Shown: piece by piece, positions 44,241 through 53,608 of the stretch
Position numbering within the stretch: position 1 is the stretch's first letter
Layout of the letters: each line of letters starts with the position of its first letter
NCBI GenBank assembly: GCA_947450895.1
Contig: CANFWT010000004.1
Span: 1 to 64,000 of the forward strand
From: Comamonadaceae bacterium
GTDB lineage: Bacteria; Pseudomonadota; Gammaproteobacteria; Burkholderiales; Burkholderiaceae_C
Reading direction: 5' to 3'
Length of the DNA: 64,000 bases
Notes under the pieces: generated by a model
Told to the model about the DNA's origin: nothing
What the model saw: only the letters and a program-made list of their open reading frames with translations
Databases searched by the model: none
Program-made: the position numbers and the translations under genes

Positions 44241-44409
44241 TTTGCGCAGACAATCGAAAGGGTATTGGTATCAGTTAGCCGCCGAATTATATCGGCCATG
44301 CTGATGCGCTTTGCGCCCAGGCCGGCCACATAGACACCACACTACACCCGGTGTCTTTGCTGCTGATTTTTGCCCCGGTTTCAATGACCCCTGTTCGATT
44401 GCCCTCTCC

Positions 44410-45264
44410 ATGAAATTCAACGGTACAAAAAATTACATCGCCACCCAGGACCTGATGCTCTCAGTCAACGCCGCCGCCGCCCTGCAGCGCCCGCTGCTGG
44501 TCAAGGGCGAGCCAGGCACCGGCAAAACCATGCTGGCCGAAGAAGTGGCCTCTGCGCTCGACCTGCCTTTGTTGCAGTGGCACATCAAATCCACCACCAA
44601 AGCGCAGCAAGGTCTTTACGAATACGACGCTGTGAGCCGCCTACGCGACTCGCAGCTGTCTGACATTGACGGGGGCGAGCGGGTCAAAAACATCCACAAC
44701 TACATCGTTAAAGGCGTGCTGTGGCAGGCGTTTACCAGCGAGACGCCCGTGGCGCTGCTGATTGACGAGATCGACAAGGCCGACATTGAGTTCCCCAACG
44801 ACTTGCTGCGCGAAATCGACCGCATGGAGTTTTACTGCTATGAGACCCGCGAGCTGATCCGCGCCAAACACCGCCCCCTGGTATTTATCACCTCCAACAA
44901 CGAAAAAGAGCTGCCCGACGCGTTTTTGCGCCGCTGCTTTTTCCACTACATCAAGTTCCCCGACGCTGCGACCATGCAAAGCATTGTCGATGTGCACTTC
45001 CCCGGCCTGAAAAAAGAGCTGCTCACCGCCGCCATGAAGACCTTTTATGACGTGCGCAACCTGCCCGGCCTGAAAAAGAAGCCATCGACCAGCGAGCTGC
45101 TGGACTGGCTCAAGCTGCTGCTGGCCGAGGACATCCCACTCTCGGCCCTGCAGTCCAAGGACGAAAAAATGGCAGTTCCGCCGCTGGTGGGTGCGCTGCT
45201 CAAGAACGAGCAGGATGTGAGCCTGTTCGAGAAACTGATGTTCATGCAACGCAACAACCGCTGA
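44410..45264 (+). CDS. MoxR-family AAA+ ATPase
   Basis: A 284-residue AAA+ ATPase of the MoxR/CoxD group. Walker A reads GEPGTGKT, Walker B VALLIDEIDKAD, sensor 1 FITSNNEKELPDAFLRRCFF. It begins MKFNGTKNYIATQDL at ATG 44410, which removes a 33-residue non-family extension. MoxR proteins act with VWA proteins as chaperones for metal-cofactor insertion or complex assembly. Such a VWA gene lies three genes downstream. Expression probably extends through 47341. Confidence 0.9.
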   Translation: MKFNGTKNYIATQDLMLSVNAAAALQRPLLVKGEPGTGKTMLAEEVASALDLPLLQWHIKSTTKAQQGLYEYDAVSRLRDSQLSDIDGGERVKNIHNYIVKGVLWQAFTSETPVALLIDEIDKADIEFPNDLLREIDRMEFYCYETRELIRAKHRPLVFITSNNEKELPDAFLRRCFFHYIKFPDAATMQSIVDVHFPGLKKELLTAAMKTFYDVRNLPGLKKKPSTSELLDWLKLLLAEDIPLSALQSKDEKMAVPPLVGALLKNEQDVSLFEKLMFMQRNNR

Positions 45265-45265
45265 C

Positions 45266-45496
45266 ATGCCCGCACCCAAAAAAATTGATTTTTTTGCCGT
45301 CGGCCTGTCCGACGCCATTGGCTTTTTGGGCGGCTCACTCTCGGGCTACTGGCTGGGAAAGCTGCTGGGAATGGACATTTTTGCGCCCGGCTATGGCACG
45401 TCCAGCACCATCGCCATCTTGCTGGTGGGCTTGGGTGGAGGCCTGGGCTTGCAACTGGCACGGCGTTGGCAGCGCAGCCGTAGTAACAAAGAATAA
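45266..45496 (+). CDS. Small membrane protein between MoxR and GNAT genes
   Basis: A 76-residue protein with two glycine-rich hydrophobic segments (LSDAIGFLGGSLSGYWLGKLLG and TIAILLVGLGGGLGLQLARRW), resembling AtpZ/AtpI-type small proteins in layout. It starts 1 base after the MoxR stop and is probably co-translated with it. No function can be named. Confidence 0.7.
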   Translation: MPAPKKIDFFAVGLSDAIGFLGGSLSGYWLGKLLGMDIFAPGYGTSSTIAILLVGLGGGLGLQLARRWQRSRSNKE

Positions 45497-45508
45497 ACGC
45501 GAATTTCC

Positions 45509-46102
45509 ATGGCCTTTGTAGAACCTATCACCTTGTCTGGGCACGGCGTCACGCTGGTGCCCCTCACGCTGGAGCACGAAAGCGGCCTGCAGGCTGCAGC
45601 AGCCGACGGCGCGCTGTGGAACATCCGCGTCACCTCGGTGCCCGAGCCACAGGACACGCGCAAATACATCGAAGACGCCTTGGCCATGCGCGAAGCCGGC
45701 CATCGATTCGCCTTCTGCGTGGTGGACGAGGCCAGCGGCCGTGTGCTGGGCAGCAGCAGCTACCACGACATCGTGCCCGCCGTAAAACGTGTCGAAATTG
45801 GCTACACCTGGTACGCCAAAAGCGTGCAGCGTACCCACGTCAACAGCAGCTGCAAGCTGCTGCTCATGACCCACGCCTTTGAGATGCTGGGCTGCAACGT
45901 GGTGGGCTGGCGCACCGACAACTTTAATTTCGCCTCGCAGGCCGCCATCGAGCGCATGGGCGCCCGCAAAGACGGCGTGATTCGCGGCCACGCCTTGCGC
46001 CGCGACGGCACCATCCGCGACACCGTGATGTACAGCCTGCGGGCGGGCGAATGGCCTGAGGTCAAGGCGCAAATGCTGCATAGCCTGAACAAACCGCGCT
46101 AA
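45509..46102 (+). CDS. GNAT family N-acetyltransferase (RimJ/RimL-like)
   Basis: A 197-residue acetyltransferase of the RimJ/RimL type. It has LVPLTLEHESGLQAAA at the start, EIGYTWYAKSVQRTHVNSSCKLLLMTHAFEMLG (acetyl-CoA loop region, without the strict Q/RxxGxG/A), and NFASQAAIERMGARKDGVIRGH near the end, typical of protein or amino-acid acetylation. The substrate is unknown. It lies in the MoxR-VWA gene run. Confidence 0.85.
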   Translation: MAFVEPITLSGHGVTLVPLTLEHESGLQAAAADGALWNIRVTSVPEPQDTRKYIEDALAMREAGHRFAFCVVDEASGRVLGSSSYHDIVPAVKRVEIGYTWYAKSVQRTHVNSSCKLLLMTHAFEMLGCNVVGWRTDNFNFASQAAIERMGARKDGVIRGHALRRDGTIRDTVMYSLRAGEWPEVKAQMLHSLNKPR

Positions 46103-46114
46103 GGCGCTACCACC

Positions 46115-47341
46115 ATGCTGCTGGATTTTTTCTACACCCTGCGTTCGGCCAAACTGCCGGTATCCGTCAAGGAATTTTTGACGCTGCTCGAAGCCCTGCA
46201 AAAAGGCGTGGTTGGCCCCAACGCTGAACCGGCGCAGACCGACACATTCGCCGAGGCTTACAGCAACGGCTACAAGATTGACGACTTTTATTACCTGAGC
46301 CGCGCTGCGCTGGTGAAGGACGAAAAGCACTACGACAAGTTTGACCGCGCGTTTGCCGCCTATTTCAAGGGCGTGGAGATGATTGCGGACTTCACCAAAG
46401 AAGTGCCGCTGGAGTGGCTGCGCAAAAACCTGGAGTTGCAACTCAGCCCCGAAGAGCTGGCCAAAATTGAAAAAATGGGTTGGGACGAACTGATGGAGAC
46501 GCTGAAAAAGCGCTTTGAAGAACAAAAAGAACGGCACGAAGGCGGATCGAAGTGGATTGGCACCGGCGGCACCTCGCCCTTTGGCGCCTACGGCCAGAAC
46601 CCGCAAGGCATTCGCATCGGGCAAGACAAGAGCCGCAACCGCAGCGCGGTCAAGGTGTGGGACCAGCGCGCTTACAAGGACTACGACGACACCCAGGAGC
46701 TGGGCACGCGCAACATCAAAGTGGCGCTGCGCCGCCTGCGCAAATTTGCCCGAGAAGGCAATGAGTTTGAGCTCGACCTGGACGACACCATCCGCAGCAC
46801 GGCCGCCAACGCCGGCTACCTGGACATCAAAATGATTCCGGAGCGGCACAACAACGTCAAAGTGCTGCTGCTCATGGACGTGGGCGGCACCATGGACGAC
46901 CATATTGCGCGGGTGGAAGAGCTGTTTTCGGCCACCAAGACGGAGTTCAAGCACCTGGAGTTCTATTACTTCCACAACTGCGTCTACGACTTCATGTGGA
47001 AGAACAACCGGCGCCGCTTTGCCGAAAAATTTGCCACCTGGGACATCATCCGCAAGTACAACAAGGACTACAAACTCATCTTCGTGGGCGACGCCACCAT
47101 GAGCCCTTATGAGATTTTGCAGCCCGGCGGCAGCGTTGAATACAACAACGAAGAGCCCGGGGCCGACTGGCTGCAGCGCCTGACCAGCGCATTCCCCAAA
47201 TTTGCCTGGATCAACCCCGAACCCCAGGGCGTGTGGCAGTACCGCCAAAGCATCAGCGTGATTCAGCAACTCATGCAACAACGCATGTACCCGCTTACCC
47301 TCAAAGGGCTGGAAGAGGCGATGCGGCTGCTGACCAAGTAA
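46115..47341 (+). CDS. VWA domain protein (CoxE-like)
   Basis: A 408-residue protein with a soluble N-terminal part and a C-terminal von Willebrand A domain (about residues 245-400). The metal site reads LLLMDVGGTMDDHI, a DxGGT variant of the usual DxSxS MIDAS motif, common in this subfamily. FVGDATMSPYEI is the later conserved segment. Pairs of MoxR and CoxE-like VWA proteins act together in cofactor-enzyme maturation. Their client here is not evident from the neighbours. Confidence 0.87.
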   Translation: MLLDFFYTLRSAKLPVSVKEFLTLLEALQKGVVGPNAEPAQTDTFAEAYSNGYKIDDFYYLSRAALVKDEKHYDKFDRAFAAYFKGVEMIADFTKEVPLEWLRKNLELQLSPEELAKIEKMGWDELMETLKKRFEEQKERHEGGSKWIGTGGTSPFGAYGQNPQGIRIGQDKSRNRSAVKVWDQRAYKDYDDTQELGTRNIKVALRRLRKFAREGNEFELDLDDTIRSTAANAGYLDIKMIPERHNNVKVLLLMDVGGTMDDHIARVEELFSATKTEFKHLEFYYFHNCVYDFMWKNNRRRFAEKFATWDIIRKYNKDYKLIFVGDATMSPYEILQPGGSVEYNNEEPGADWLQRLTSAFPKFAWINPEPQGVWQYRQSISVIQQLMQQRMYPLTLKGLEEAMRLLTK

Positions 47342-47392
47342 CCCATCTAGGCCTGGCGGAAGAGGCGCGGCACGCCCCTAAAATGCCCCGTC

Positions 47393-47467
47393 CTCGCCGT
47401 AGCACAATGGATAGTGCGCATGCCTCCTAAGCGTGAAATACAGGTTCGATTCCTGTCGGCGGGACCA
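47393..47467 (+). tRNA. tRNA-Arg (anticodon CCU)
   Basis: The cloverleaf folds well. Acceptor CTCGCCG pairs with CGGCGGG (one U-G pair), D arm GCAC/GTGC, anticodon stem CATGC/GCGTG around loop CTCCTAA with anticodon CCT, and T arm ACAGG-TTCGATT-CCTGT. CCA is encoded at 47465-47467. It starts with C rather than the usual G. It reads AGG codons. Confidence 0.9.
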
Positions 47468-47481
47468 CCGCCCCGCCCGCG

Positions 47482-47832
47482 CTATGCGCCTGCGGGTGCT
47501 GTCTCAAATGCAAAGGCGAAAAAGGCAGCGGCTCCCAGGCAGCCGAAGGCCGCCAGGTAGTTCCAGGCCAGCTTTTCCTTTAGGAAAAGCAAGGCGAATG
47601 CAATAAAGATCGCCAGGGTGATGACTTCCTGCAGGATTTTGAGCTGAAAGCCGCTGAACAGGCCATATCCCAGGCGGTTGGCGGGCACCGCCAAACAGTA
47701 CTCCAACAGCGCGATGCCCCAGGACACCAGAATCACCTGCCAAAGTGGCCAGCCCTGACCGTACTTCAGGTGGCCGTACCAAGCAAAAGTCATGAAAACA
47801 TTCGACAAGAGCAGCAGCAATATGGTGTTCAT
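47482..47832 (-). CDS. DUF486 family small membrane protein
   Basis: A 116-residue protein of four helices, the DUF486 pattern: MNTILLLLLSNVFMTFAWYGHLK at the start, LVSWGIALLEYCLAVPANRLGY in the middle, and KILQEVITLAIFIAFALLFLKEKL after that. It is related to small multidrug-resistance-like proteins; function unknown. I chose ATG 47832; the longer frame to 47919 has no family similarity. It lies between two tRNA genes on the opposite strand. Confidence 0.85.
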   Translation of the reverse strand: MNTILLLLLSNVFMTFAWYGHLKYGQGWPLWQVILVSWGIALLEYCLAVPANRLGYGLFSGFQLKILQEVITLAIFIAFALLFLKEKLAWNYLAAFGCLGAAAFFAFAFETAPAGA

Positions 47833-47949
47833 GGTGGCATTTTGAGCCACATGCCGCAAAGCCTGGGCTTGCCACGAAAAGCGCGGCGTCGCGTTCCTTG
47901 GGCGTTGCGCAATTTCCATGAAAATTGTGCTGTTACAATTTGGGGCTTA

Positions 47950-48025
47950 GGCCCGGTAGCTCAGTCGGTAGAGCAGAGGATTGAAAATCCTTGTGTCGGT
48001 GGTTCGATTCCGCCCCAGGCCACCA
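47950..48025 (+). tRNA. tRNA-Phe (anticodon GAA)
   Basis: GGCCCGGTAGCTCAGTCGGT is the usual start of proteobacterial tRNA-Phe; the anticodon stem-loop AGGATTGAAAATCCT carries GAA, and CCA is encoded. The acceptor stem has one C-A mismatch (position 5 with 68) where relatives have C-G. A TACAAT -10-like box lies at 47934-47939, and a short palindrome (AAATTGT/ACAATTT) overlaps it. A strong terminator follows. Confidence 0.93.
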
Positions 48026-48030
48026 GATTT

Positions 48031-48066
48031 ACACCGTAGCGTCACAAGCGCTACGGTGTATTTTTT
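48031..48066 (+). terminator. Rho-independent terminator after tRNA-Phe
   Basis: ACACCGTAGCG and CGCTACGGTGT form an 11-pair perfect stem with a 7-base loop, followed by A and six T residues. It begins 5 bases after the encoded CCA end. Confidence 0.93.
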
Positions 48067-48421
48067 GCCTGGTGTTTTCTCCTTGAACCTGCACAGCGCA
48101 TGACGTAGCGCAGCCCGAAGGACGCTGTGGCGCAGCACACTGTGGATCAACCACTGCTGCGAAAGGCCCAAGCGCTTGCCGACCGTCCTGACCGAGACCC
48201 CGCCATCGACACTGCCCGCCGAGATAAGCGTTGATAAATTGGTTGAGCGACCGCGCGTGCGTCGCCTTTTAAGTCCGCAAGGGCGTGCGGTCCTGGGACA
48301 CGGCGGGGCTGGCCCAGGACACCGTAGAGGTGGTCTAACCCGACAGTAAACTGCGGCGCGGCACACGCACCCGGACGCGCTGAGCGCTCCCTCTGTTTCC
48401 ATCTCCACCCTACGCACGCCC
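48067..48421. other. Gene-free region after tRNA-Phe
   Basis: About 355 bases without a supported gene. On the minus strand one frame contains VSVRTVGKRLGLSQQW, which looks like a helix-turn-helix fragment, but it is embedded in low-quality text and flanked by frames of shadow composition. It may be a remnant of an element that once inserted near the tRNA gene. The promoter of the MFS gene should lie at its right end. Confidence 0.4.
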
Positions 48422-49624
48422 ATGGACAAGCCTCCTGCAAGCCCCCTGCGCCAAGTTCCCGCTGGCGTGTGGGCCCTGGGCTTTGTCAGCCTGCTGATGG
48501 ACGTGTCCTCGGAAATGGTGCACAGCCTGCTACCGCTGTTCATGGTCTCTGCCCTGGGGGCCAGCGCGCTAACCGTGGGGCTGATTGAAGGCGCGGCCGA
48601 GGCAACGGCGCTGGTGGTCAAAATTTTCTCTGGCGTTTTGAGCGACTACTGGGGCAGACGCAAAGGTCTGGCGGTTGTGGGTTATGCCTTGGGCGCATTC
48701 ACCAAACCGGTGTTTGCCATGGCCAGCGGCGTAGGCTGGGTGCTCACGGCGCGCTTGACCGACCGCGTGGGCAAGGGGATTCGCGGTGCCCCGCGTGACG
48801 CACTGGTTGCCGACATCACGCCGCCGGCAGTGCGCGGCGCCGCTTTTGGTCTGCGCCAGTCGCTGGATACGGTGGGAGCGTTTCTCGGGCCCTTGCTGGC
48901 TGTAGGCCTGATGCTGCTGTGGGGAAATGACTTTCGCGCGGTGTTTTGGGTGGCGGTGGTGCCAGGGCTGCTGGCGGTAGCGCTGCTGGTGCTGTGCGTC
49001 AAAGAGCCGCACAAACCCGCCGGCGCCGTACGCAGCAACCCCATGCGCCGCGCCAACCTGCGCCGCCTGAGTCCGGCCTATTGGTGGGTGGTGGGCATTG
49101 GCGCGCTTTTCACCTTGGCACGGTTTAGTGAAGCATTTTTGGTGCTGCGCGCGCAGCAAAGCGGCGTAGCCACGGCCCTGGTGCCGCTGGTGATGGTGGC
49201 CATGAACGCGGTGTACGCCCTATCGGCCTATCCATTTGGCGCCCTGTCGGACCGCATGCGCCACCGCGCGCTGCTGGTGCTGGGCCTGCTGGTGCTGATT
49301 GCCGCCGACTTGGTATTGGCACACAGCAGCCATCCGGCAGTGCTGTTACTGGGCGTGGCCTTGTGGGGGGCGCACATGGGTATGACCCAAGGCCTGTTGG
49401 CCACCATGGTGGCTGACACGGCACCGGCAGACCTGCGTGGCACTGCGTTCGGCTTTTTCAACCTGGTCAGCGGCCTGGCACTGCTCGTCGCCAGTGGGGT
49501 GGCGGGGCTGCTGTGGGACTCGCTGGGTGCCAGCGCGACGTTCTATGCCGGCGTGGTGTTTTGCATGCTGACTCTTTGCGCCATGGTGCTGCAACCTGCG
49601 GCCCGAGGGGGGCAAATCCTCTGA
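48422..49624 (+). CDS. MFS transporter
   Basis: A 400-residue permease of the major facilitator superfamily with twelve predicted helices. It has SLLMDVSSEMVHSLLPLF in helix 1 and the loop 2-3 motif GVLSDYWGRRKGLAVVGYAL, then ARLTDRVGKGIRGAPRDALVAD, the pattern of a large bacterial MFS subgroup near Bcr-type exporters. AFGFFNLVSGLALLVASGVAGLLWD is the typical C-terminal part. The substrate is unknown. The next gene lies 133 bases downstream on the same strand. Confidence 0.86.
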   Translation: MDKPPASPLRQVPAGVWALGFVSLLMDVSSEMVHSLLPLFMVSALGASALTVGLIEGAAEATALVVKIFSGVLSDYWGRRKGLAVVGYALGAFTKPVFAMASGVGWVLTARLTDRVGKGIRGAPRDALVADITPPAVRGAAFGLRQSLDTVGAFLGPLLAVGLMLLWGNDFRAVFWVAVVPGLLAVALLVLCVKEPHKPAGAVRSNPMRRANLRRLSPAYWWVVGIGALFTLARFSEAFLVLRAQQSGVATALVPLVMVAMNAVYALSAYPFGALSDRMRHRALLVLGLLVLIAADLVLAHSSHPAVLLLGVALWGAHMGMTQGLLATMVADTAPADLRGTAFGFFNLVSGLALLVASGVAGLLWDSLGASATFYAGVVFCMLTLCAMVLQPAARGGQIL

Positions 49625-49757
49625 TTTCGGTGCGCGACTGATTTCTCAAAAATCCATCTCCGCGCCGTACCAGGCACGCGATTTGCCTGTAAATTAAGGG
49701 TGTGAATCTTGCCCTTTGGGGCAAATTCGCCGGGTGCCAATTCACGAGGAGCAATGC

Positions 49758-51830
49758 ATGAAGACGATAGGTGTGGACGTCGGTGGAACATTCACCGACT
49801 TGGTATTTTGCGACATGGATACGGGCGAACTGGCCATCCACAAAGTGTCAACCACCCCGCAGGACCCATCGCTTGGCGTGCTGACCGGCATCCGCGAACT
49901 GTGCCAATCCAGCGGCGTGCGCCCGGCAGACATCGACTACATCTTCCACGGCACCACCACGGCTACCAACGCGGTGCTGGAGAACAAAGGCGCGCGCGCC
50001 GGCATGATTACCAACGAAGGTTTTCGCGACATCCTGCACATCGGGCGCCACCAGCGGGTGGAAAACTACTCCATCCAGCAAGACCTGCCTTGGCAACACC
50101 GACCGCTGGTGCAGCGCCGCTACCGCAAGACCGTGGCCGGGCGCCTGACGCCGCCCACCGGCGCCGAACTCGTGCCCTTGGACGAGGCGGCAGTCCTGCG
50201 CGCCGCGCAAGAGCTGCGTGACGAGGGGGTCGAGTCAGTGGCGATCTGCTTTCTTTTCTCCTACCTCAACCCGGCGCATGAGCTGCGCGCCCAGGCCTTG
50301 GTGCGGCAAGTGATGCCCGAGGCGTTTGTCACCACCTCGGCCTATATTTCGCCGCAGTTCCGCGAATTTGAGCGCTTTACCACCGCCGCGCTGGCCGCAT
50401 TCATCGGCCCCAAGGTGGACCGCTACATCGCCCATCTGGAAAGCGGCCTGCGCGCAGCGGGTATGACTGGCGAGCTGCGCATCATGGCCTCCAACGGCGG
50501 CGTGGCCACGGCCAAAATGGTCACCGAAAAGCCCACGCTCACCCTGCTCTCAGGGCTGGCGGCTGGCGTATTGGGCGGCGCCTGGGTGGGCACCCTCATG
50601 AAGCGCCAGCGCCTGATTACCTTTGACATTGGCGGCACCAGCGCCGACATCGGCATCGTGGTCGACGGCCAGCACGCGCAAACGGACGCACGCTCCACCG
50701 AAATTGCCGGCTTTCCCTTGCAGATGCCGATGATCGATGTGCACACTATTGGTGCGGGCGGCGGCTCCATCGCCTATGTGGATCGCGGTGGTGCATTTCG
50801 GGTGGGCCCGCAAAGCGCCGGCGCCGTGCCTGGCCCGGCCGCCTATGGGCGTGGCGGACTGCAACCCACCGTGACCGACGCCAACCTGGTGCTCGGACGG
50901 CTGGACGCCAACGACTTCCTGGGCGGCGGCATGACGCTCGACGCCGCAGCGGCACACAAGGTAATGGGCCAACTCGCAGAGCAGCTCGGGCTGACGCTCC
51001 ACGAAGCGGCCGAGGGCGTGCTGACCATCATCAACGCCAACATGGCCAACGCCATCCGTTCGCGCACGGTGCAAAAAGGCATAGACCCGCGCACCTTTGC
51101 GCTGGTGGCTTTTGGTGGTGCCGGCCCCCTGCATGGCGCGGACGTGGCAGCGATGCTGTCGATTCCCGAAGTGATCGTGCCGCCCTACCCCGGCATCACC
51201 TCGGCCATGGGCTTGCTGACCACCGACTTGCAGTACGACGCCACGCGCACCCTGTTCCAGGTGTCGGACCAGATTGATCTACCGCGCATCAACCGCTACT
51301 TCAATGAGATGCAAGCCGAGCTGTCGCAGCAGTTTGACGCCGACCGCATCGCCCCGGAACAGGTGTCCTTCGAGCGCTTTGGCGATCTGCGCTACGTGGG
51401 CCAGGGTTATGAGCTCAAGGTGGGTTTGCCCGCAGGCGACATCACGGCTGGGGCGCTTGCCGCGGTTTGGGAAGACTTTCACGCCGCACATGCCCGGGAA
51501 TATGGCCACGCGTTTCGCGACAGTGCGATTGAGGTGGTCAATGTGCGTGTCACTGGCGTGGGCGCCATGCCCAAGATCACCCAGCTCCAGGCACCCAACG
51601 GCGGTACGCTGGCCCAGGCCCAACTGCGGCGCAGCACCTGCGTGTTTCGCGCCGACGGCCACCTGCAGGAATTTGACACGCCGTTTTACCAACGCACCTT
51701 GTTGCCCGTGGGCGAAGACTTCCCCGGCCCGGCCATTATTTTGCAAAAGGACAGCACCACCGTCGTGCCGCCCGGCAGCAGCGCCCGGGTGGACAGCTCG
51801 GGCAGCATCCTCATCACCTTGGGAGCCTGA
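49758..51830 (+). CDS. hyuA: Hydantoinase/oxoprolinase subunit A (HyuA family)
   Basis: A 690-residue ATP-dependent ring-opening enzyme subunit of the hydantoinase A/oxoprolinase/acetone carboxylase family. The N-terminal GVDVGGTFTDLVF is the phosphate-binding start of the actin-like fold, and LITFDIGGTSADIGIV and AFGGAGPLHGADVA are further hallmarks. AGGAG lies 7-12 bases before ATG 49758. HyuB follows after 2 bases. The true substrate (N-methylhydantoin, 5-oxoproline or another lactam) is not identifiable here. Confidence 0.92.
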   Translation: MKTIGVDVGGTFTDLVFCDMDTGELAIHKVSTTPQDPSLGVLTGIRELCQSSGVRPADIDYIFHGTTTATNAVLENKGARAGMITNEGFRDILHIGRHQRVENYSIQQDLPWQHRPLVQRRYRKTVAGRLTPPTGAELVPLDEAAVLRAAQELRDEGVESVAICFLFSYLNPAHELRAQALVRQVMPEAFVTTSAYISPQFREFERFTTAALAAFIGPKVDRYIAHLESGLRAAGMTGELRIMASNGGVATAKMVTEKPTLTLLSGLAAGVLGGAWVGTLMKRQRLITFDIGGTSADIGIVVDGQHAQTDARSTEIAGFPLQMPMIDVHTIGAGGGSIAYVDRGGAFRVGPQSAGAVPGPAAYGRGGLQPTVTDANLVLGRLDANDFLGGGMTLDAAAAHKVMGQLAEQLGLTLHEAAEGVLTIINANMANAIRSRTVQKGIDPRTFALVAFGGAGPLHGADVAAMLSIPEVIVPPYPGITSAMGLLTTDLQYDATRTLFQVSDQIDLPRINRYFNEMQAELSQQFDADRIAPEQVSFERFGDLRYVGQGYELKVGLPAGDITAGALAAVWEDFHAAHAREYGHAFRDSAIEVVNVRVTGVGAMPKITQLQAPNGGTLAQAQLRRSTCVFRADGHLQEFDTPFYQRTLLPVGEDFPGPAIILQKDSTTVVPPGSSARVDSSGSILITLGA

Positions 51831-51832
51831 GC

Positions 51833-53608
51833 ATGAACGCACAATCCACCGCCGCAGCCACGCGCGTCGACCCGGTCACCGCAGCGGTGATCCACGGCGC
51901 ACTCGAAACCATTGCCATGGAGATGGGCCACAAGCTGATGCGCATGAGCTATTCCAGCATCATCCGCGAGTCCGAAGACTTTGGCGCGGCGCTCACCGAC
52001 GTGCAGGGCCGCCAGCTGTGTGAATGCCGCATGTCCACGCCGCTGCAGTCCGGCCCGATTCCCGGCTACGTGCGCGGCATTCTGGCGGCCCTGCAAGGGC
52101 GCGGCGATGTGGTGCGTCCAGGCGACGTGATCATGCACAACGACCCCTACGGCGGCGCCAGCCACGGCCCGGACGTGGCGTTTTGCGTGCCCGTGTTCCT
52201 GGACACCACCTTGATTGGGTTTTCTGTGACCACGGCGCACCACCTCGACATCGGCGCGCTGTCGCCTGGCAGCTGCGGCATCGTCGACGCGGTTGACACC
52301 TATGCCGAAGGCCTGCAGTTCAAGGCCATCAAGGTGGTATCGCAGGGTGTGCGCAACGACGCGGTCTGGAGCCTGCTGCGCGACAACATCCGCGCCTCTG
52401 ACCTGGTGGTGGGCGACATGGAAGCGCAGATCAAGGCCGCCGAGATCGGTGCAGCACGCTACCTGGAACTGGTGCACAAGTTCGGCCTGGACGTGGTAAA
52501 CGGCGCCTACGAGGACCTGCTGGACTATTCTGAGCGCCTGATGCGCAAGGCCATTGCCGACCTGCCCGACGGCGACTACACCGCCACCACCTACCTTGAC
52601 GGCTACCTGGACGACGCCGACCCATCGCGGCGCGACCTGCCCATCATGGTGACCATCCGGGTGCGCGGCGACAGCCTGGTGGTTGACCTGACTGGCACCG
52701 CACCGCAGGTCCCCGACAAGCCGGTCAACATGCCGCTGCATGGCACCGTGGACTGCGCTATTTGGCTCACGCTTCGCTCCATCCTGCTCGACAGCAGCCT
52801 GTACGGCAACATCCCGCAAAACTCGGGCCTGACGCGTCCCATCGAATTGCTTGTGCCGCTGGGCTCGTTGGCCAACCCGATTTTTCCTGCGCCGGTGATT
52901 GCCCGTTTTTGCACCGGCAACCAGCTGGCCGACACGGTGATGAAAGCCTTGGCCCAGGCTGTGCCCAAGCAGGTGTCGGCGGGTATTGGCAACTTGCGCG
53001 TGATTGCCTTTTCGGGGCTGGACCAGGGCAAGCACTGGGTGCATATGGAAATTTTCGAGGGCAGCTATGGCGGGCGCTGCGACAAGGACGGCATGGACGC
53101 GGTCGATACGCTGTACGCCAACACGCGCAACAACCCCATTGAGGACATGGAGTCGCACTTGCCGATCCGCGTAGACCGCTACGAGCTGCGCAACGACGCC
53201 ATGGCCGCTGGCCGCACGCGCGGCGGCATTGGCAGCGTGCGCGAATTCACCTTCCTCACCGACGGCGGCTTCTCGGTGGAAGGCGAAGGCCACAAGTACA
53301 AACCCTGGGGCTTTGAGGGTGGTGCCGAGGGCCACACAGCAGGGCTGACGCTGATCGAGCGCAACGGCGACCGCACTGAGATGGTCTCCAAGGTGCCCTA
53401 CCACAAGGTCAAGGCGGGCGACCGCTTGCTGGCCTTGGGGCCCAGCGGCGGCGGCTACGGCAACCCCCTGGAGCGCGACCCACAGGCGGTGCTGGCCGAT
53501 GTGCGCGAAGGCTATATCACCAGCGAGCGTGCCGCTGCCGACTATGGCGTGGTGCTGCACGACGGCGCGGTAGACCTTGCCGCTACGGAGGCGCACCGTG
53601 CTGCTTGA
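51833..53608 (+). CDS. hyuB: Hydantoinase/oxoprolinase subunit B (HyuB family)
   Basis: A 591-residue partner of HyuA. Marks are MRMSYSSIIRESEDFGAALTDVQG, IMHNDPYGGASHGPDV, and KALAQAVPKQVSAGIGNL. The GGRCDKDGMDAVDTLYANTRNNPIED segment and the GPSGGGYGNPLERD end are typical of HyuB. It overlaps the quinone oxidoreductase gene by 11 bases if the GTG start of that gene is right. Full length; no defect seen. Confidence 0.92.
   Translation: MNAQSTAAATRVDPVTAAVIHGALETIAMEMGHKLMRMSYSSIIRESEDFGAALTDVQGRQLCECRMSTPLQSGPIPGYVRGILAALQGRGDVVRPGDVIMHNDPYGGASHGPDVAFCVPVFLDTTLIGFSVTTAHHLDIGALSPGSCGIVDAVDTYAEGLQFKAIKVVSQGVRNDAVWSLLRDNIRASDLVVGDMEAQIKAAEIGAARYLELVHKFGLDVVNGAYEDLLDYSERLMRKAIADLPDGDYTATTYLDGYLDDADPSRRDLPIMVTIRVRGDSLVVDLTGTAPQVPDKPVNMPLHGTVDCAIWLTLRSILLDSSLYGNIPQNSGLTRPIELLVPLGSLANPIFPAPVIARFCTGNQLADTVMKALAQAVPKQVSAGIGNLRVIAFSGLDQGKHWVHMEIFEGSYGGRCDKDGMDAVDTLYANTRNNPIEDMESHLPIRVDRYELRNDAMAAGRTRGGIGSVREFTFLTDGGFSVEGEGHKYKPWGFEGGAEGHTAGLTLIERNGDRTEMVSKVPYHKVKAGDRLLALGPSGGGYGNPLERDPQAVLADVREGYITSERAAADYGVVLHDGAVDLAATEAHRAA

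Noticed and set aside
45335-47281. A 648-codon minus frame opposite the GNAT and VWA genes
   Set aside because: No family motif, and composition is that of a shadow; the plus-strand genes are well supported.
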